Positions 1 to 6,500 of a stretch of 6,534 nt of DNA are shown here, piece by piece. Under the pieces are notes generated by a model. That model worked only from the letters and a program-made list of their open reading frames with translations, had not been told where the DNA came from and did no database searches. How positions within the stretch are numbered: position 1 is the stretch's first letter; every line of letters begins with the position of its first letter. The position numbers and the translations under genes were made by a program. Source of the stretch: Clostridia bacterium (GTDB lineage Bacteria > Bacillota > DSM-521 > Neomoorellales > Neomoorellaceae). The DNA is taken from NCBI GenBank assembly GCA_012727745.1, contig JAAYGJ010000247.1, positions 1-6,534 on the forward strand. The letters run 5' to 3'.

Positions 1-1
1 G

Positions 2-667
2 TCCATAATCTACCCCCCTTCCCATTGTGATGCTTGCGGGCGGCGTTTGCGGCCGCTGGAACTCGTTCCAGTGCTGGGCTATTTTCTCTACCGGGGCCGT
101 TGCCGCCAGTGCGGTGCCCCGCTTTTCCGCTGGTATCCGCTCCTAGAGCTCCTGACTGCCGGGCTGTACCTGCTGCTCTGGCATCGTTTTGGCCCCGGCT
201 GGGTACTGCTAAAATACATGTTGCTGCTGTCGTTAATGGTAGTTATAGCCGGTATTGACCTGCAGACCTATCTTATTCCTGATGGCCTGGTGCTGCTGGG
301 TTTGTTGCTGGGCGCAGTCTTTTTACCTTTTGCCGATATCGCCTGGCAGATGGCTATTTCTGGTGCCCTTGTGGGTGGGGGCTTGCTACTTTTGCTGGCA
401 GCAGTGAGCCGGGGCGGCATGGGCGGCGGTGATGTCAAACTGGGCTTTATCCTGGGCCTTTGCCTGGGCTGGCAGCAAGTACTTATAGTCCTTCTGGTAG
501 CAGTTGTTACCGGCGCCCTGGCCGGACTGGCGCTGATGGCTTTAGGCCGCAAAGGACGCCGTGATGCCCTGCCTTTTGCCCCCTGCCTGGCTGTCGGACT
601 TGTGCTGGCTCTCTTAAGGGGGCCTGAACTGGCGGGCTGGTACCTGACCAAATTTATGGGCCTGTAA
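2..667 (+). CDS. pilD: Prepilin peptidase PilD (5'-truncated by window edge)
   Basis: Polytopic membrane aspartyl protease (GxGD family, A24) that cuts the leader off type IV prepilins and pseudopilins and, in many family members, N-methylates the new N-terminus. The reading frame is open from base 2, so the gene starts before the window; 221 residues are visible, against about 250 for the family, so roughly 30-40 N-terminal residues are missing. Visible hallmarks, in fragment numbering: two CxxC pairs (C9/C12 and C34/C37), the cytosolic tetracysteine metal site of the classical enzymes, with the typical ELVPVLGY stretch between them; the first catalytic Asp at residue 86 in AGIDLQTYLIPD; and the second in GGGDVKLG at residue 144 (the GxGD motif). 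The rest is a series of hydrophobic helices. TTG at 47 is not the true start, because it would remove the first CxxC. The gene lies upstream of four of its likely substrates. Confidence 0.95.
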   Translation, partial: SIIYPPSHCDACGRRLRPLELVPVLGYFLYRGRCRQCGAPLFRWYPLLELLTAGLYLLLWHRFGPGWVLLKYMLLLSLMVVIAGIDLQTYLIPDGLVLLGLLLGAVFLPFADIAWQMAISGALVGGGLLLLLAAVSRGGMGGGDVKLGFILGLCLGWQQVLIVLLVAVVTGALAGLALMALGRKGRRDALPFAPCLAVGLVLALLRGPELAGWYLTKFMGL

Positions 668-692
668 AAGCTCTTTAGTGTCGCCTCGAGCC

Positions 693-765
693 AGGAAGCT
701 GGAGGCAGGAGCAGGGAAGCAGGAAGGAAGGGGCAGGAGTAGGAGTAAAGAAATAGGAGGCAGGA
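693..765 (+). repeat. Polypurine tract with short direct repeats
   Basis: By eye, 63 of 73 bases on the + strand are A or G. The tract contains an exact 10-bp direct repeat GGAGGCAGGA (701-710 and 756-765) and a perfect tandem hexamer AGGAGT x2 (735-746), with many AGGA/GGAG variants between. It looks like a degenerate purine minisatellite in the spacer after pilD. Its 3' end supplies the AGGAGG in front of the 33-codon ORF. No rho-independent terminator is visible after pilD. Confidence 0.7.
755..760 (+). promoter_or_regulatory. Consensus Shine-Dalgarno (AGGAGG)
   Basis: Perfect AGGAGG, 6 nt before the ATG at 767. It is the best-spaced ribosome binding site in the 668-864 spacer; the pseudopilin start at 865 has only a weak AAAGG 12 nt upstream. 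Because it sits in a tract full of AGGA/GGAG words, its occurrence by chance is not excluded. Confidence 0.5.
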
Positions 766-766
766 T

Positions 767-868
767 ATGGGGCGGCCGGAGTATAGAGCGGCCGTTGCTG
801 GCGGAGCTAAACAGGCTCAAGAGAACGAATTATTCTTGCTAAGAATGAAAGGTACAGCGGCCTCATGA
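767..868 (+). CDS. Putative 33-aa small ORF / leader peptide before the pseudopilin genes
   Basis: ATG at 767 opens 33 codons ending in TGA at 866-868, which overlaps the next gene's ATG (865) as ATGA, the same 4-nt arrangement used by the two following gene pairs. A perfect AGGAGG lies 6 nt upstream. The product begins MGRPEYRAAV and ends RMKGTAAS. It has no clear transmembrane helix or prepilin leader, only a short hydrophobic ELFLL stretch at residues 21-25. I do not recognise it. The likely role, if translated, is translational coupling to the GspH-like gene, whose own ribosome binding site is weak. Against it: it is short, lacks a known family, and the Shine-Dalgarno may be a by-product of the polypurine tract. 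Confidence 0.4.
   Translation: MGRPEYRAAVAGGAKQAQENELFLLRMKGTAAS
830..848 (+). other. Short inverted repeat ahead of the GspH-like start
   Basis: ATTCTT (832-837), loop GCT, AAGAAT (841-846) is a perfect 6-bp stem, extended by a T-G wobble and a T-A pair to about 8 bp. It ends 16 nt before the ATG at 865 and abuts that gene's weak AAAGG (848-852). There is no U-run, so it is not a terminator. It could modulate initiation, or be chance. Confidence 0.3.
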
Positions 869-1329
869 TTATTAATATTTTAGGGACGAATAGGGAAAAA
901 GGTTTTACTTTGGCGGAGTTACTGGTTGCGACTGCTATTATCAGTTTGCTGCTGACTGTATCCATACCCCTGTTTAACCGAAGCCTCAAAGAGTGGCAGT
1001 TAGAGACAGCAGCCTGGCAACTGGCAACTAATATCCGCCTGGTGCAGCAAATGGCTGTCAGCGGCGAAGACCGGCACCGGACTATTTTATTTGACCCTGT
1101 TAATAATCTTTACCGGATAAGGAAAGATGCGGTTATTATCAGTGAAAACAAACTACCTGCCGGAGTGACTTTTGCCAGCATTGCCTTTGCTAACAACCGC
1201 CTGGCTTTTACCCTGACAGGGGCGCCTACTGCCAGCGGCGATATAGTTTTGCAGAACTGCTACGGCAGCAAATATTATATCAGGGTGTTACCGGTCACCG
1301 GCCGGGTAAAGGCAGGGAAAACTATATGA
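865..1329 (+). CDS. GspH/FimT-like minor pseudopilin
   Basis: Minor (pseudo)pilin inserted in the cytoplasmic membrane and processed by PilD, expected to help prime assembly of a type IV pilus or type II-like pseudopilus. The 154-residue product has a class III leader: 13 residues ending REKG, then FTLAE with the cut after Gly13 and Glu at mature position 5, followed by a hydrophobic helix to about residue 37 (LLVATAIISLLLTVSIPLF). The middle has the family's helix (WQLATNIRLVQQMAVSG), and the C-terminal half is beta-rich, ending in a GDIVLQN...YYIRVLPVTGRVKAG pattern like the GspH/FimT C-terminus. Start ATG 865 is the only in-frame ATG giving a proper leader. Its Shine-Dalgarno is weak (AAAGG, 12 nt away), so coupling to the small ORF ending at 868 is plausible. 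The assignment to the H/FimT class rests on leader, length and C-terminal pattern. Confidence 0.85.
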   Translation: MIINILGTNREKGFTLAELLVATAIISLLLTVSIPLFNRSLKEWQLETAAWQLATNIRLVQQMAVSGEDRHRTILFDPVNNLYRIRKDAVIISENKLPAGVTFASIAFANNRLAFTLTGAPTASGDIVLQNCYGSKYYIRVLPVTGRVKAGKTI

Positions 1330-1724
1330 AGGGCTGGCGCTTTTTTGCTAATAAACGGGGGTTTAGCTTGCTGGAGACGCTACTGGCTTCCGTGCTGCTG
1401 GTAGCGGTATTAGCACCTCTTACAGGTATGTTCGCTACTGCTGCCCGGGCTTATGCTCGGAGCTGGCAGGAGACAGTTCTCCTCAATCTGGGCCGCGCCT
1501 GTTTGGAAAAGCACCGGGCTCTGGGGTACGATGAATTGGCCCAGCTGGCTGGCGAGGATAGTTCCTGGCAGCCCTGCAGCGACTTTCCTGATTATGAATA
1601 CCAGGTGGCGGTTAATGTTTATGACGCCAGGCTGGCAGTATTGGCCCTGGTAGTACGGGTACGGCCGCTGGCTGACCGGCAAGCTGAGGTGGAACTGGCA
1701 ACTCTGGTTGCCCGCTGGCCATGA
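1326..1724 (+). CDS. GspI/PilV-like minor pseudopilin
   Basis: A 132-residue minor pseudopilin. The leader is MKGWRFFANKRG, cut after Gly12, followed by FSLLE (Glu at mature +5) and a hydrophobic helix to about residue 34 (LLASVLLVAVLAPLTGMF). The 'GFSLLETLLA' start, small size and second position in the cluster fit the GspI/PilV class, which in known systems contacts the J and K tip subunits. The beta-rich C-terminal part ends in a strand-like RQAEVELATLVARWP. The ATG overlaps the preceding TGA by 4 nt (ATGA), with AGGGA about 7 nt upstream. The gene is complete, with no frameshift seen. PilV and GspI are hard to separate without a profile search. Confidence 0.82.
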   Translation: MKGWRFFANKRGFSLLETLLASVLLVAVLAPLTGMFATAARAYARSWQETVLLNLGRACLEKHRALGYDELAQLAGEDSSWQPCSDFPDYEYQVAVNVYDARLAVLALVVRVRPLADRQAEVELATLVARWP

Positions 1725-2224
1725 GGGAGCGGCGGGATGGCTTTACCTTGATTGAAGTCCTCCTGGCAGCGGCGTTGATGGTGATAATCATGACGGCTTG
1801 TTTACATATTTCTAAAATCAGTATCTCCTGGTGGCAGAAGGGGCGGGACCGCATTGATGCCCAGCAAAACGCCCGCGTCGCCATGATGTTTTTGACCGGG
1901 GAAATCCAGGCGGCCCGGGAGGTTGTTAGTGGCTCCAATGCGGAAGTATTGATTATTGCCACGCTGCTGGGAAAACAATATAGATTTGAACTTAAGGATG
2001 GCAATTTAAGGAGGGCAGTTAAAAATCCCGGCTCCCTGACTTTTGAGGGATATAACCTGCTGGCCTATGGCGTTAAAAAACTTGAATTTGCTTATGACCG
2101 GCCCGCTCTTCCCCAGGCAAGCAGAGTTGTTACTATTCACCTGGTTTGCTGTGACCCAGAGGGGCGGGAGTTTCCGCTGACTACAGCGGTAGCCCTCCGG
2201 CTCAAGCTGCTTAACGAGGAGTAA
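1721..2224 (+). CDS. GspJ/PilW-like minor pseudopilin
   Basis: A 167-residue minor pseudopilin with a very short leader (MRERRDG), cut before FTLIE (Glu at mature +5), and a hydrophobic helix to about residue 30. It has the J/PilW-type continuation: a polar helix (WWQKGRDRIDAQQNARVAMM) then alternating strands, with a 'GYNLLAYGVKKLEFAYD' segment and a late 'VVTIHLVCCDPEGREFPLTTAVALR' segment typical of comparable PilW/GspJ proteins. The ATG overlaps the previous stop as ATGA, and no Shine-Dalgarno is visible just upstream, so translation probably depends on ribosomes finishing the GspI-like gene. Expected partner of the GspI-like and PilX-like proteins in a tip complex (inference from family). 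Confidence 0.82.
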   Translation: MRERRDGFTLIEVLLAAALMVIIMTACLHISKISISWWQKGRDRIDAQQNARVAMMFLTGEIQAAREVVSGSNAEVLIIATLLGKQYRFELKDGNLRRAVKNPGSLTFEGYNLLAYGVKKLEFAYDRPALPQASRVVTIHLVCCDPEGREFPLTTAVALRLKLLNEE

Positions 2225-2236
2225 CCGGGTTTAGCC

Positions 2237-3532
2237 ATGCTTGTTTACAGGCATTATACAGGACGGAATAAAATACGCAGATGGGGCAAGCGGGGCACTG
2301 CCCTGCCGGCCGTGCTTATAGTGATCGTGCTCATTTCTCTTTTGGGCTCCGCTCTGCTGTCCCTGGTCCTGCTGGAACGAAGGAGTGGCAGCAACGCCCA
2401 AAAAATCTGTCAGGCCGGCTACCTGGCTGAAGCAGGGCTTAATTTAGCCCTGGCTCACCTGCGGCAGGAGCCGGGCTGGCAGCAGGGCATAGGAGTGACT
2501 TCCCTGCCCGGAATTGAGGGAAAGATTGAAGAGGTTAGCGTTAGCTCTCGGGTGATGAGTTATCGCTTGCGTTCTACGGCGACTGTTGGCGGTATCAGCC
2601 AAACCCTGGTACTGGAACTGGCCCGTCCTTTCAGCAGTTACGCTCTGGCCTGTGCCGGCAGCCTGACCTTACAGGATACACTTAGTGTTGAGGGCGACAT
2701 CTTCAGCCTGGGCAGCGTCCGGCTGCCTGACGGTGCCGCCGCCAATGTAATTGCCGGCGGCGATTTGACGAATATGGGGATTGTAGGGGGTAGTGTGATC
2801 TGCGGCGGTTACTTGTTCAACAGCGGTATGATCAGAGGCGACGCTACAGTTGGCTGCAGTAGCGACCGTTACGGCCGGGACCCCAATCATTACGGCAAAA
2901 TCAACGGGCAGCTGAATAAGGGTCTGCTTGTGCCTTTGCCCGATTGGCCAGCAGATTTGGTGGAACCCTACCAGCAGGCCGCCTGGCTGGCTCCGGGCGA
3001 ATATACCCTGGCGGAAATCCAGGCGATTGTCAACGGGCTCCCGGGCGAGGTCAAAACCCTTTACTGCGGCGGCGATCTGGCTATTATGCCTGTGACAGCT
3101 ACTTTGCCTGAAGGAGAAGGCTTGCCTGAGGAACAAAATTATTATCGCACCCGGGCCATAATTGCCGCAGCGGGTGATATTTACCTGGCCCAAGATATGC
3201 GAGCGGAGAGCACAGCTGATGCCTGGGCTTTTATAGCCGGACAGGATTTAATCCTGGCAGGCGGGGTAACAGTAGATGCCGTCCTGGCCTGTGCCGGATA
3301 TTTCTATAAACAGGGGGAAATGAGTACGATTAACGGGGCGCTCCTGGCCGGCAGCATCGAATTGATAACAGCAGATAGCGATAGTAATACGAGCATGTCG
3401 GGGAAGGGGCGGGGCTGGATAAAAGGCCGCCTTTCCATTAGCTTTAATCCGGCTATAGTGGAAGCTCTGACTTCCTGGCTGCCTACGTCAACATGGCAGG
3501 TGCTGGCCTGGCAGCAGGCTTCTCTGTACTAA
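2237..3532 (+). CDS. PilX/GspK-like large minor pilin with a beta-rich C-terminal domain
   Basis: A 431-residue protein, much longer than ordinary minor pilins. Residues 1-20 form a basic leader ending WGKRG; residues 21-46 (TALPAVLIVIVLISLLGSAL onward) are the hydrophobic helix, followed by LERRSGSN (46-53) and YLAEAGLN (62-69), the pattern of PilX N-terminal domains. Mature position 5 is Ala, not Glu, as in GspK-type tip subunits. From about residue 135 the chain is glycine-rich with repeated short strands (VEGDIF, VIAGGDL, GGSVICGGYL, MIRGDATVG, later IAAAGDIYL, FIAGQDLIL, INGALLAGSIEL), which suggests a beta-solenoid. Cysteines recur in similar strand settings (ALACAG, VICGGY, LYCGGD, LACAGY). 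The nearest GAGGAG (2215-2220) is 16 nt from the ATG, rather far. The C-terminal function is unknown: exposed tip, adhesin or cap are all possible. Confidence 0.8.
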   Translation: MLVYRHYTGRNKIRRWGKRGTALPAVLIVIVLISLLGSALLSLVLLERRSGSNAQKICQAGYLAEAGLNLALAHLRQEPGWQQGIGVTSLPGIEGKIEEVSVSSRVMSYRLRSTATVGGISQTLVLELARPFSSYALACAGSLTLQDTLSVEGDIFSLGSVRLPDGAAANVIAGGDLTNMGIVGGSVICGGYLFNSGMIRGDATVGCSSDRYGRDPNHYGKINGQLNKGLLVPLPDWPADLVEPYQQAAWLAPGEYTLAEIQAIVNGLPGEVKTLYCGGDLAIMPVTATLPEGEGLPEEQNYYRTRAIIAAAGDIYLAQDMRAESTADAWAFIAGQDLILAGGVTVDAVLACAGYFYKQGEMSTINGALLAGSIELITADSDSNTSMSGKGRGWIKGRLSISFNPAIVEALTSWLPTSTWQVLAWQQASLY

Positions 3533-3575
3533 CAATAGCTGCTAATTGCGACTGTGCTTGAATTATATCTTGCTG

Positions 3576-3608
3576 TTGATAGAGGGGTGGCAGCGTTACT
3601 GTTATAAG
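3576..3608 (+). promoter_or_regulatory. Candidate extended -10 promoter for tldDE
   Basis: TGT-TATAAG at 3600-3608 matches the extended -10 form (TG, one base, then TATAAT with one mismatch). TTGATA at 3576-3581 resembles a -35 but lies 21 bp away, too far for a standard spacer, so the extended -10 would have to carry recognition. Transcription would begin near 3615 and leave a leader of about 100 nt before tldD. The change of gene function and the 182-bp gap support a promoter in this spacer. Confidence 0.35.
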
Positions 3609-3650
3609 CTTGCAAATTTAGACCGGCGCTATCAAGATTTAGCCCTTGAT
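3576..3650 (+). other. Overlapping inverted repeats in the tldD leader
   Basis: Three related words: TTGATAG (3576-3582), CTATCAAG (3629-3636) and CTTGAT (3645-3650). The middle word is complementary to both others: 7 bp with the first (46-nt gap) and 6 bp with the third (8-nt loop), so the two hairpins would be mutually exclusive. If transcription starts near 3615 only the second can form in RNA. There is no U-run, so no terminator is claimed. Confidence 0.3.
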
Positions 3651-3714
3651 CAGGAAGGAATATTTTGCCGTCCCTTGAATTATACTAAAAGGAAGTTGGT
3701 AAAGGGGTGGGTAG

Positions 3715-5118
3715 ATGATCTTAGCAGCAGCAGATCTTAAAGCCGTTCTGCAGGCAGCCCTGCAGGAGGGCGGTGATTTTGCAGAAATCTTTTTAGAACG
3801 CAGGCGGACGACCAGTATTGTTTGTGAAGATAATAAAATTGAACGGGTTGTATCCGGCCTGGACCAGGGGGCTGGCATTAGGGTTTTGATGGGAGATAAT
3901 ACTGCTTACGGCTACAGTAATGACCTCAGCCGTGAGAGCCTGGTTGCGACTGCAGCCCTGGTCGGCAAGGCGGCAAAAAGTAAGCCTCAGACTAAAGAGA
4001 TTAGCTTTACCTCGCCCCCGTCCCCGGGGGAATTTGTGATTAAAAAACGTCCTGACCAGGTACCGGTAGAGGAAAAGGTCTCTCTGGTGCAAAGGGCTAA
4101 TGATGCTGCCCGGGCGGTAGATGAGCGGGTAGTTCAGGTAACAGTAGGTTACGGCGATGTTATTCAAGAAGTTACTATTGCCAACAGTGAGGGCCTGCTA
4201 GTAGATGATGAGCGGGTGAGGGTCCGCTTTGTAGTAAACGCAGTAGCTTCAGACGGCAAAAACATTCAGACCGGTTTTGAATCTGCCGGCGGGCATTTGG
4301 GTTGGGAGCTATTTGAGGACGTTGACCCGGAAGAGCAGGCCAGGCGGGCGGCCCGGCGGGCGGTAATGATGCTGGAGGCTAAACCGGCGCCAGCAGGCAA
4401 GATGACAGTGGTGATGGCCGGGGAGGCCGGCGGTACCATGATCCACGAAGCTTGCGGGCATGGCCTGGAAGCAGATTTGGTACAGAAACAGCTTTCAGTT
4501 TATGCCGGCAAGCTGGGGCAAAAAGTAGCCTCCGAACTTATTACTGTGATTGATGATGGGACTATTCCGGGCAAGTATGGTTCCCTGCGTTTTGATGACG
4601 AAGGCACTCCGGGACAAAAAAATGTTTTGATCGAAAACGGTATCCTCAAAGCTTATATGTATGATTACCTGACGGCGCGTAAAGAAGGGCGCCGTTCTAC
4701 CGGCAATGGCCGCCGCCAATCTTACCAGGATCGGCCTATTCCCCGTATGACCAATACATATATTGCTCCGGGCAAGGACAGTCCTGAAAGCATTTTGAAA
4801 GATACCCCCTCGGGCCTGCTGGTCAAACGTATGGGGGGCGGCCAGGTAAATACCACCAACGGCGATTTTGTTTTTGATGTAGCTGAAGGCTACCTGATCC
4901 AGGATGGTAAAATCGGCCCGGCGGTACGGGGTGCTACCCTGACCGGAAATGGTCCGGAAGTGTTAAAGATAATCGACCGGGTTGGTAATGACCTGGGCTT
5001 TGCCCTGGGAACCTGCGGCAAAGACGGTCAGGGAGTTCCTGTCGGTGACGCCCAGCCGACCATTCGCATCCCGGAGATGGTTGTGGGCGGTATCCTGGAT
5101 GAGGAGGATGGAGCATAA
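3715..5118 (+). CDS. tldD: TldD, catalytic subunit of the TldD/TldE metalloprotease
   Basis: Zinc-dependent peptidase subunit (family U62/PmbA-TldD). In Escherichia coli the TldD-TldE complex trims the microcin B17 leader and degrades unfolded peptides such as CcdA; the enzyme is cytosolic. This 467-residue protein is close to the usual ~480. The N-terminal domain spans about 1-200 (DFAEIFLERR, GAGIRVLMGDNTAYGYSNDL). The zinc motif HEACGH at H244-E245-H249 (HExxxH) follows GGTMI; then come IDDGTIPG, FDDEGTPGQ and STGNG (from 328). A C-terminal Cys434 in GTCGKDGQG stands where the third zinc ligand is known in the family. Start ATG 3715 has AGGGG 7 nt upstream. The stop overlaps the tldE ATG by one base (TAATG). 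All metal ligands are present, so it should be active. Its substrate in this organism is not evident from the window. Confidence 0.97.
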   Translation: MILAAADLKAVLQAALQEGGDFAEIFLERRRTTSIVCEDNKIERVVSGLDQGAGIRVLMGDNTAYGYSNDLSRESLVATAALVGKAAKSKPQTKEISFTSPPSPGEFVIKKRPDQVPVEEKVSLVQRANDAARAVDERVVQVTVGYGDVIQEVTIANSEGLLVDDERVRVRFVVNAVASDGKNIQTGFESAGGHLGWELFEDVDPEEQARRAARRAVMMLEAKPAPAGKMTVVMAGEAGGTMIHEACGHGLEADLVQKQLSVYAGKLGQKVASELITVIDDGTIPGKYGSLRFDDEGTPGQKNVLIENGILKAYMYDYLTARKEGRRSTGNGRRQSYQDRPIPRMTNTYIAPGKDSPESILKDTPSGLLVKRMGGGQVNTTNGDFVFDVAEGYLIQDGKIGPAVRGATLTGNGPEVLKIIDRVGNDLGFALGTCGKDGQGVPVGDAQPTIRIPEMVVGGILDEEDGA

Positions 5119-6470
5119 TGGATTATGAGGCCCTGGAAAAAAAGTATCTCGACCTGGCACAAGAGGTCTGCGACAGAGTAGCCGGCAAAGGCGCTGTTGC
5201 CGAAGCCTACATCAGTGCCGGTGAAGAACTGAGCATTGAAGTCCGCAACCAGGAAGTGGAGGCCCTAACCATTGCTAAAGACCGGGGGTTGGGCTTAAGG
5301 GTGATTAGTGGACACCGGGTGGGCTTTGCCTTTACTACCGATTTTAGCCCTGAGGCTCTGGAGGCTTGCGTGGAACAGGCGCTGGCTAACGCCCGCCTGG
5401 CTACAGCAGACGAGCATAATTGCCTGCCTGGCCGTTATCCCGCTTACCCCCAATTAGAACTGTTTGATCCGGAGATTAGCTCCACACCGGTAGAGGCCAA
5501 AATTGAACTGGCACGGGAAATTGAACGTCAGGCCCGGGCCTACGATCCCCGGGTCAAGATAACGGAAAGCTGTAGCTACAACGACTCCCGCTATGTGGTG
5601 GCTTTGGCCAATTCACAGGGTATTAGAGCGGCTTATCACGGTGCCTACTGTGGCGCCAGCACTTTTGTGGTAGCAGTGGAAGGGGAGGATAACCAGACAG
5701 GCTTTGGCCTGGCTTATGGTTTAAAATACAGCGACCTGGATGCCGCCAGGATAGGACGGGAGGGGGCTGCTAAAGCGGTGCGGATGCTGGGAGCGAAAAA
5801 AATTGGCACCCAGCGGGCAGCGGTAGTCTTTGAGCCTTATATTGCGACCAGTTTTCTAGGTGTGATAGCTCCGGCCCTGACTGCCGATGCGGTCCAGAAA
5901 GGCAAATCCCTTTTTCGCGGCAAAGTGGGGCAGCAGGTGGCAGCACCATTGATCAGCATAATTGACGATGGCTGCCGTCCCGGCGGCATTGCTACCAGCC
6001 CTTTTGATGGCGAAGGAGTACCCAGTGAACGTACAGTACTGGTTGAGCAGGGTGTACTCAGGTGTTTTTTACATAATACTTATACCGCCGCCCGTGACGG
6101 GGTAAGATCCACCGGTAACGGCTCCCGGGGTTCTTTCAAGTCTATGCCCGAGGGGGGGACCACCAATTTTTATATTGAGGCAGGGACAAAAGCTCCGGAA
6201 GATATTATAAAAGAAGTCTCCAGAGGTTTATACGTGACTGAAGTTATGGGAATGCACACGGCTAACCCTATTTCCGGCGATTTCTCGGTTGGGGCTAGCG
6301 GAATCTGGATTGAAAATGGTGAGTTTACTACTCCGGTGCGGGGTATAGCAATTGCCGGCAATATTATTAGCCTCTTGGAGGCGATTGATGCTGTCGGCAG
6401 CGATCTGACCTTTTTCGGTACCAGCGGTGCACCGACCTTGCGGATTGCCAACATGACTATTAGTGGATAG
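5118..6470 (+). CDS. tldE: TldE (PmbA), partner subunit of the TldD/TldE metalloprotease
   Basis: Paralogue of TldD that forms the other half of the heterodimer. The 450 residues equal the usual PmbA length. Shared blocks with the upstream gene are obvious: SIEVRNQEVEALTIAKDRG and GLRVISGHRVGFAFTTD near the N-terminus, ISIIDDGCRPGG, FDGEGVPSERTVL, RSTGNGSRGSF (STGNG from 331) and a C-terminal GDFSVGASGIWIENGEF. Where TldD has HEACGH, this protein has IATSFLG and neighbouring residues with no HExxxH, as expected for the non-catalytic TldE. The ending GTSGAPTLRIANMTISG lacks the zinc-ligand Cys. Its AGGAGG (5102-5107) lies inside the end of tldD, 10 nt before the ATG, with a further GGAG closer, so it is well translated and stoichiometric coupling is likely. 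Confidence 0.97.
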   Translation: MDYEALEKKYLDLAQEVCDRVAGKGAVAEAYISAGEELSIEVRNQEVEALTIAKDRGLGLRVISGHRVGFAFTTDFSPEALEACVEQALANARLATADEHNCLPGRYPAYPQLELFDPEISSTPVEAKIELAREIERQARAYDPRVKITESCSYNDSRYVVALANSQGIRAAYHGAYCGASTFVVAVEGEDNQTGFGLAYGLKYSDLDAARIGREGAAKAVRMLGAKKIGTQRAAVVFEPYIATSFLGVIAPALTADAVQKGKSLFRGKVGQQVAAPLISIIDDGCRPGGIATSPFDGEGVPSERTVLVEQGVLRCFLHNTYTAARDGVRSTGNGSRGSFKSMPEGGTTNFYIEAGTKAPEDIIKEVSRGLYVTEVMGMHTANPISGDFSVGASGIWIENGEFTTPVRGIAIAGNIISLLEAIDAVGSDLTFFGTSGAPTLRIANMTISG

Positions 6471-6500
6471 AAGCGGTGCCAACAAAAGGGCAAAGTAATA

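Larger units (their letters stand above)
3557..3684 (+). repeat. 11-bp direct repeat CTTGAATTATA, two copies
   Basis: Exact copies at 3557-3567 and 3674-3684, 117 bp apart, in the spacer before tldD. The second runs into TATACT (3681-3686), a -10-like word, but no matching -35 stands at 16-18 bp. It may be a pair of binding sites or a coincidence in a locally AT-rich spacer. Confidence 0.35.

Noticed and set aside
268..651. 127-codon antisense frame inside pilD
   Set aside because: It is rich in Arg, Pro, Ser and Thr, as expected from the reverse of a Leu/Gly-rich membrane protein, and pilD with both catalytic Asp motifs occupies the region.
668..692. Rho-independent terminator after pilD
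   Set aside because: Only a tiny AAAG/CTTT pairing and a CTCGAG palindrome are present, with no GC-rich stem followed by a T-run.
2669..3193. 174-codon antisense frame inside the PilX-like gene
   Set aside because: It has no convincing start or family pattern, and the + strand gene has clear PilX-like motifs across the same bases. It is a shadow of a GC-rich coding strand.
3658..3686. TATACT as the -10 of a second tldD promoter
   Set aside because: The -10 word is good, but the bases at 16-18 bp spacing upstream do not resemble TTGACA, and there is no TGn extension.
3546..3740. 64-codon frame in the pilX-tldD spacer, considered as a small gene or a TldD peptide substrate
   Set aside because: It begins at a TTG with no Shine-Dalgarno, overlaps tldD by 26 bp out of frame, covers the candidate promoter and repeats, and lacks a recognisable leader/core peptide pattern.
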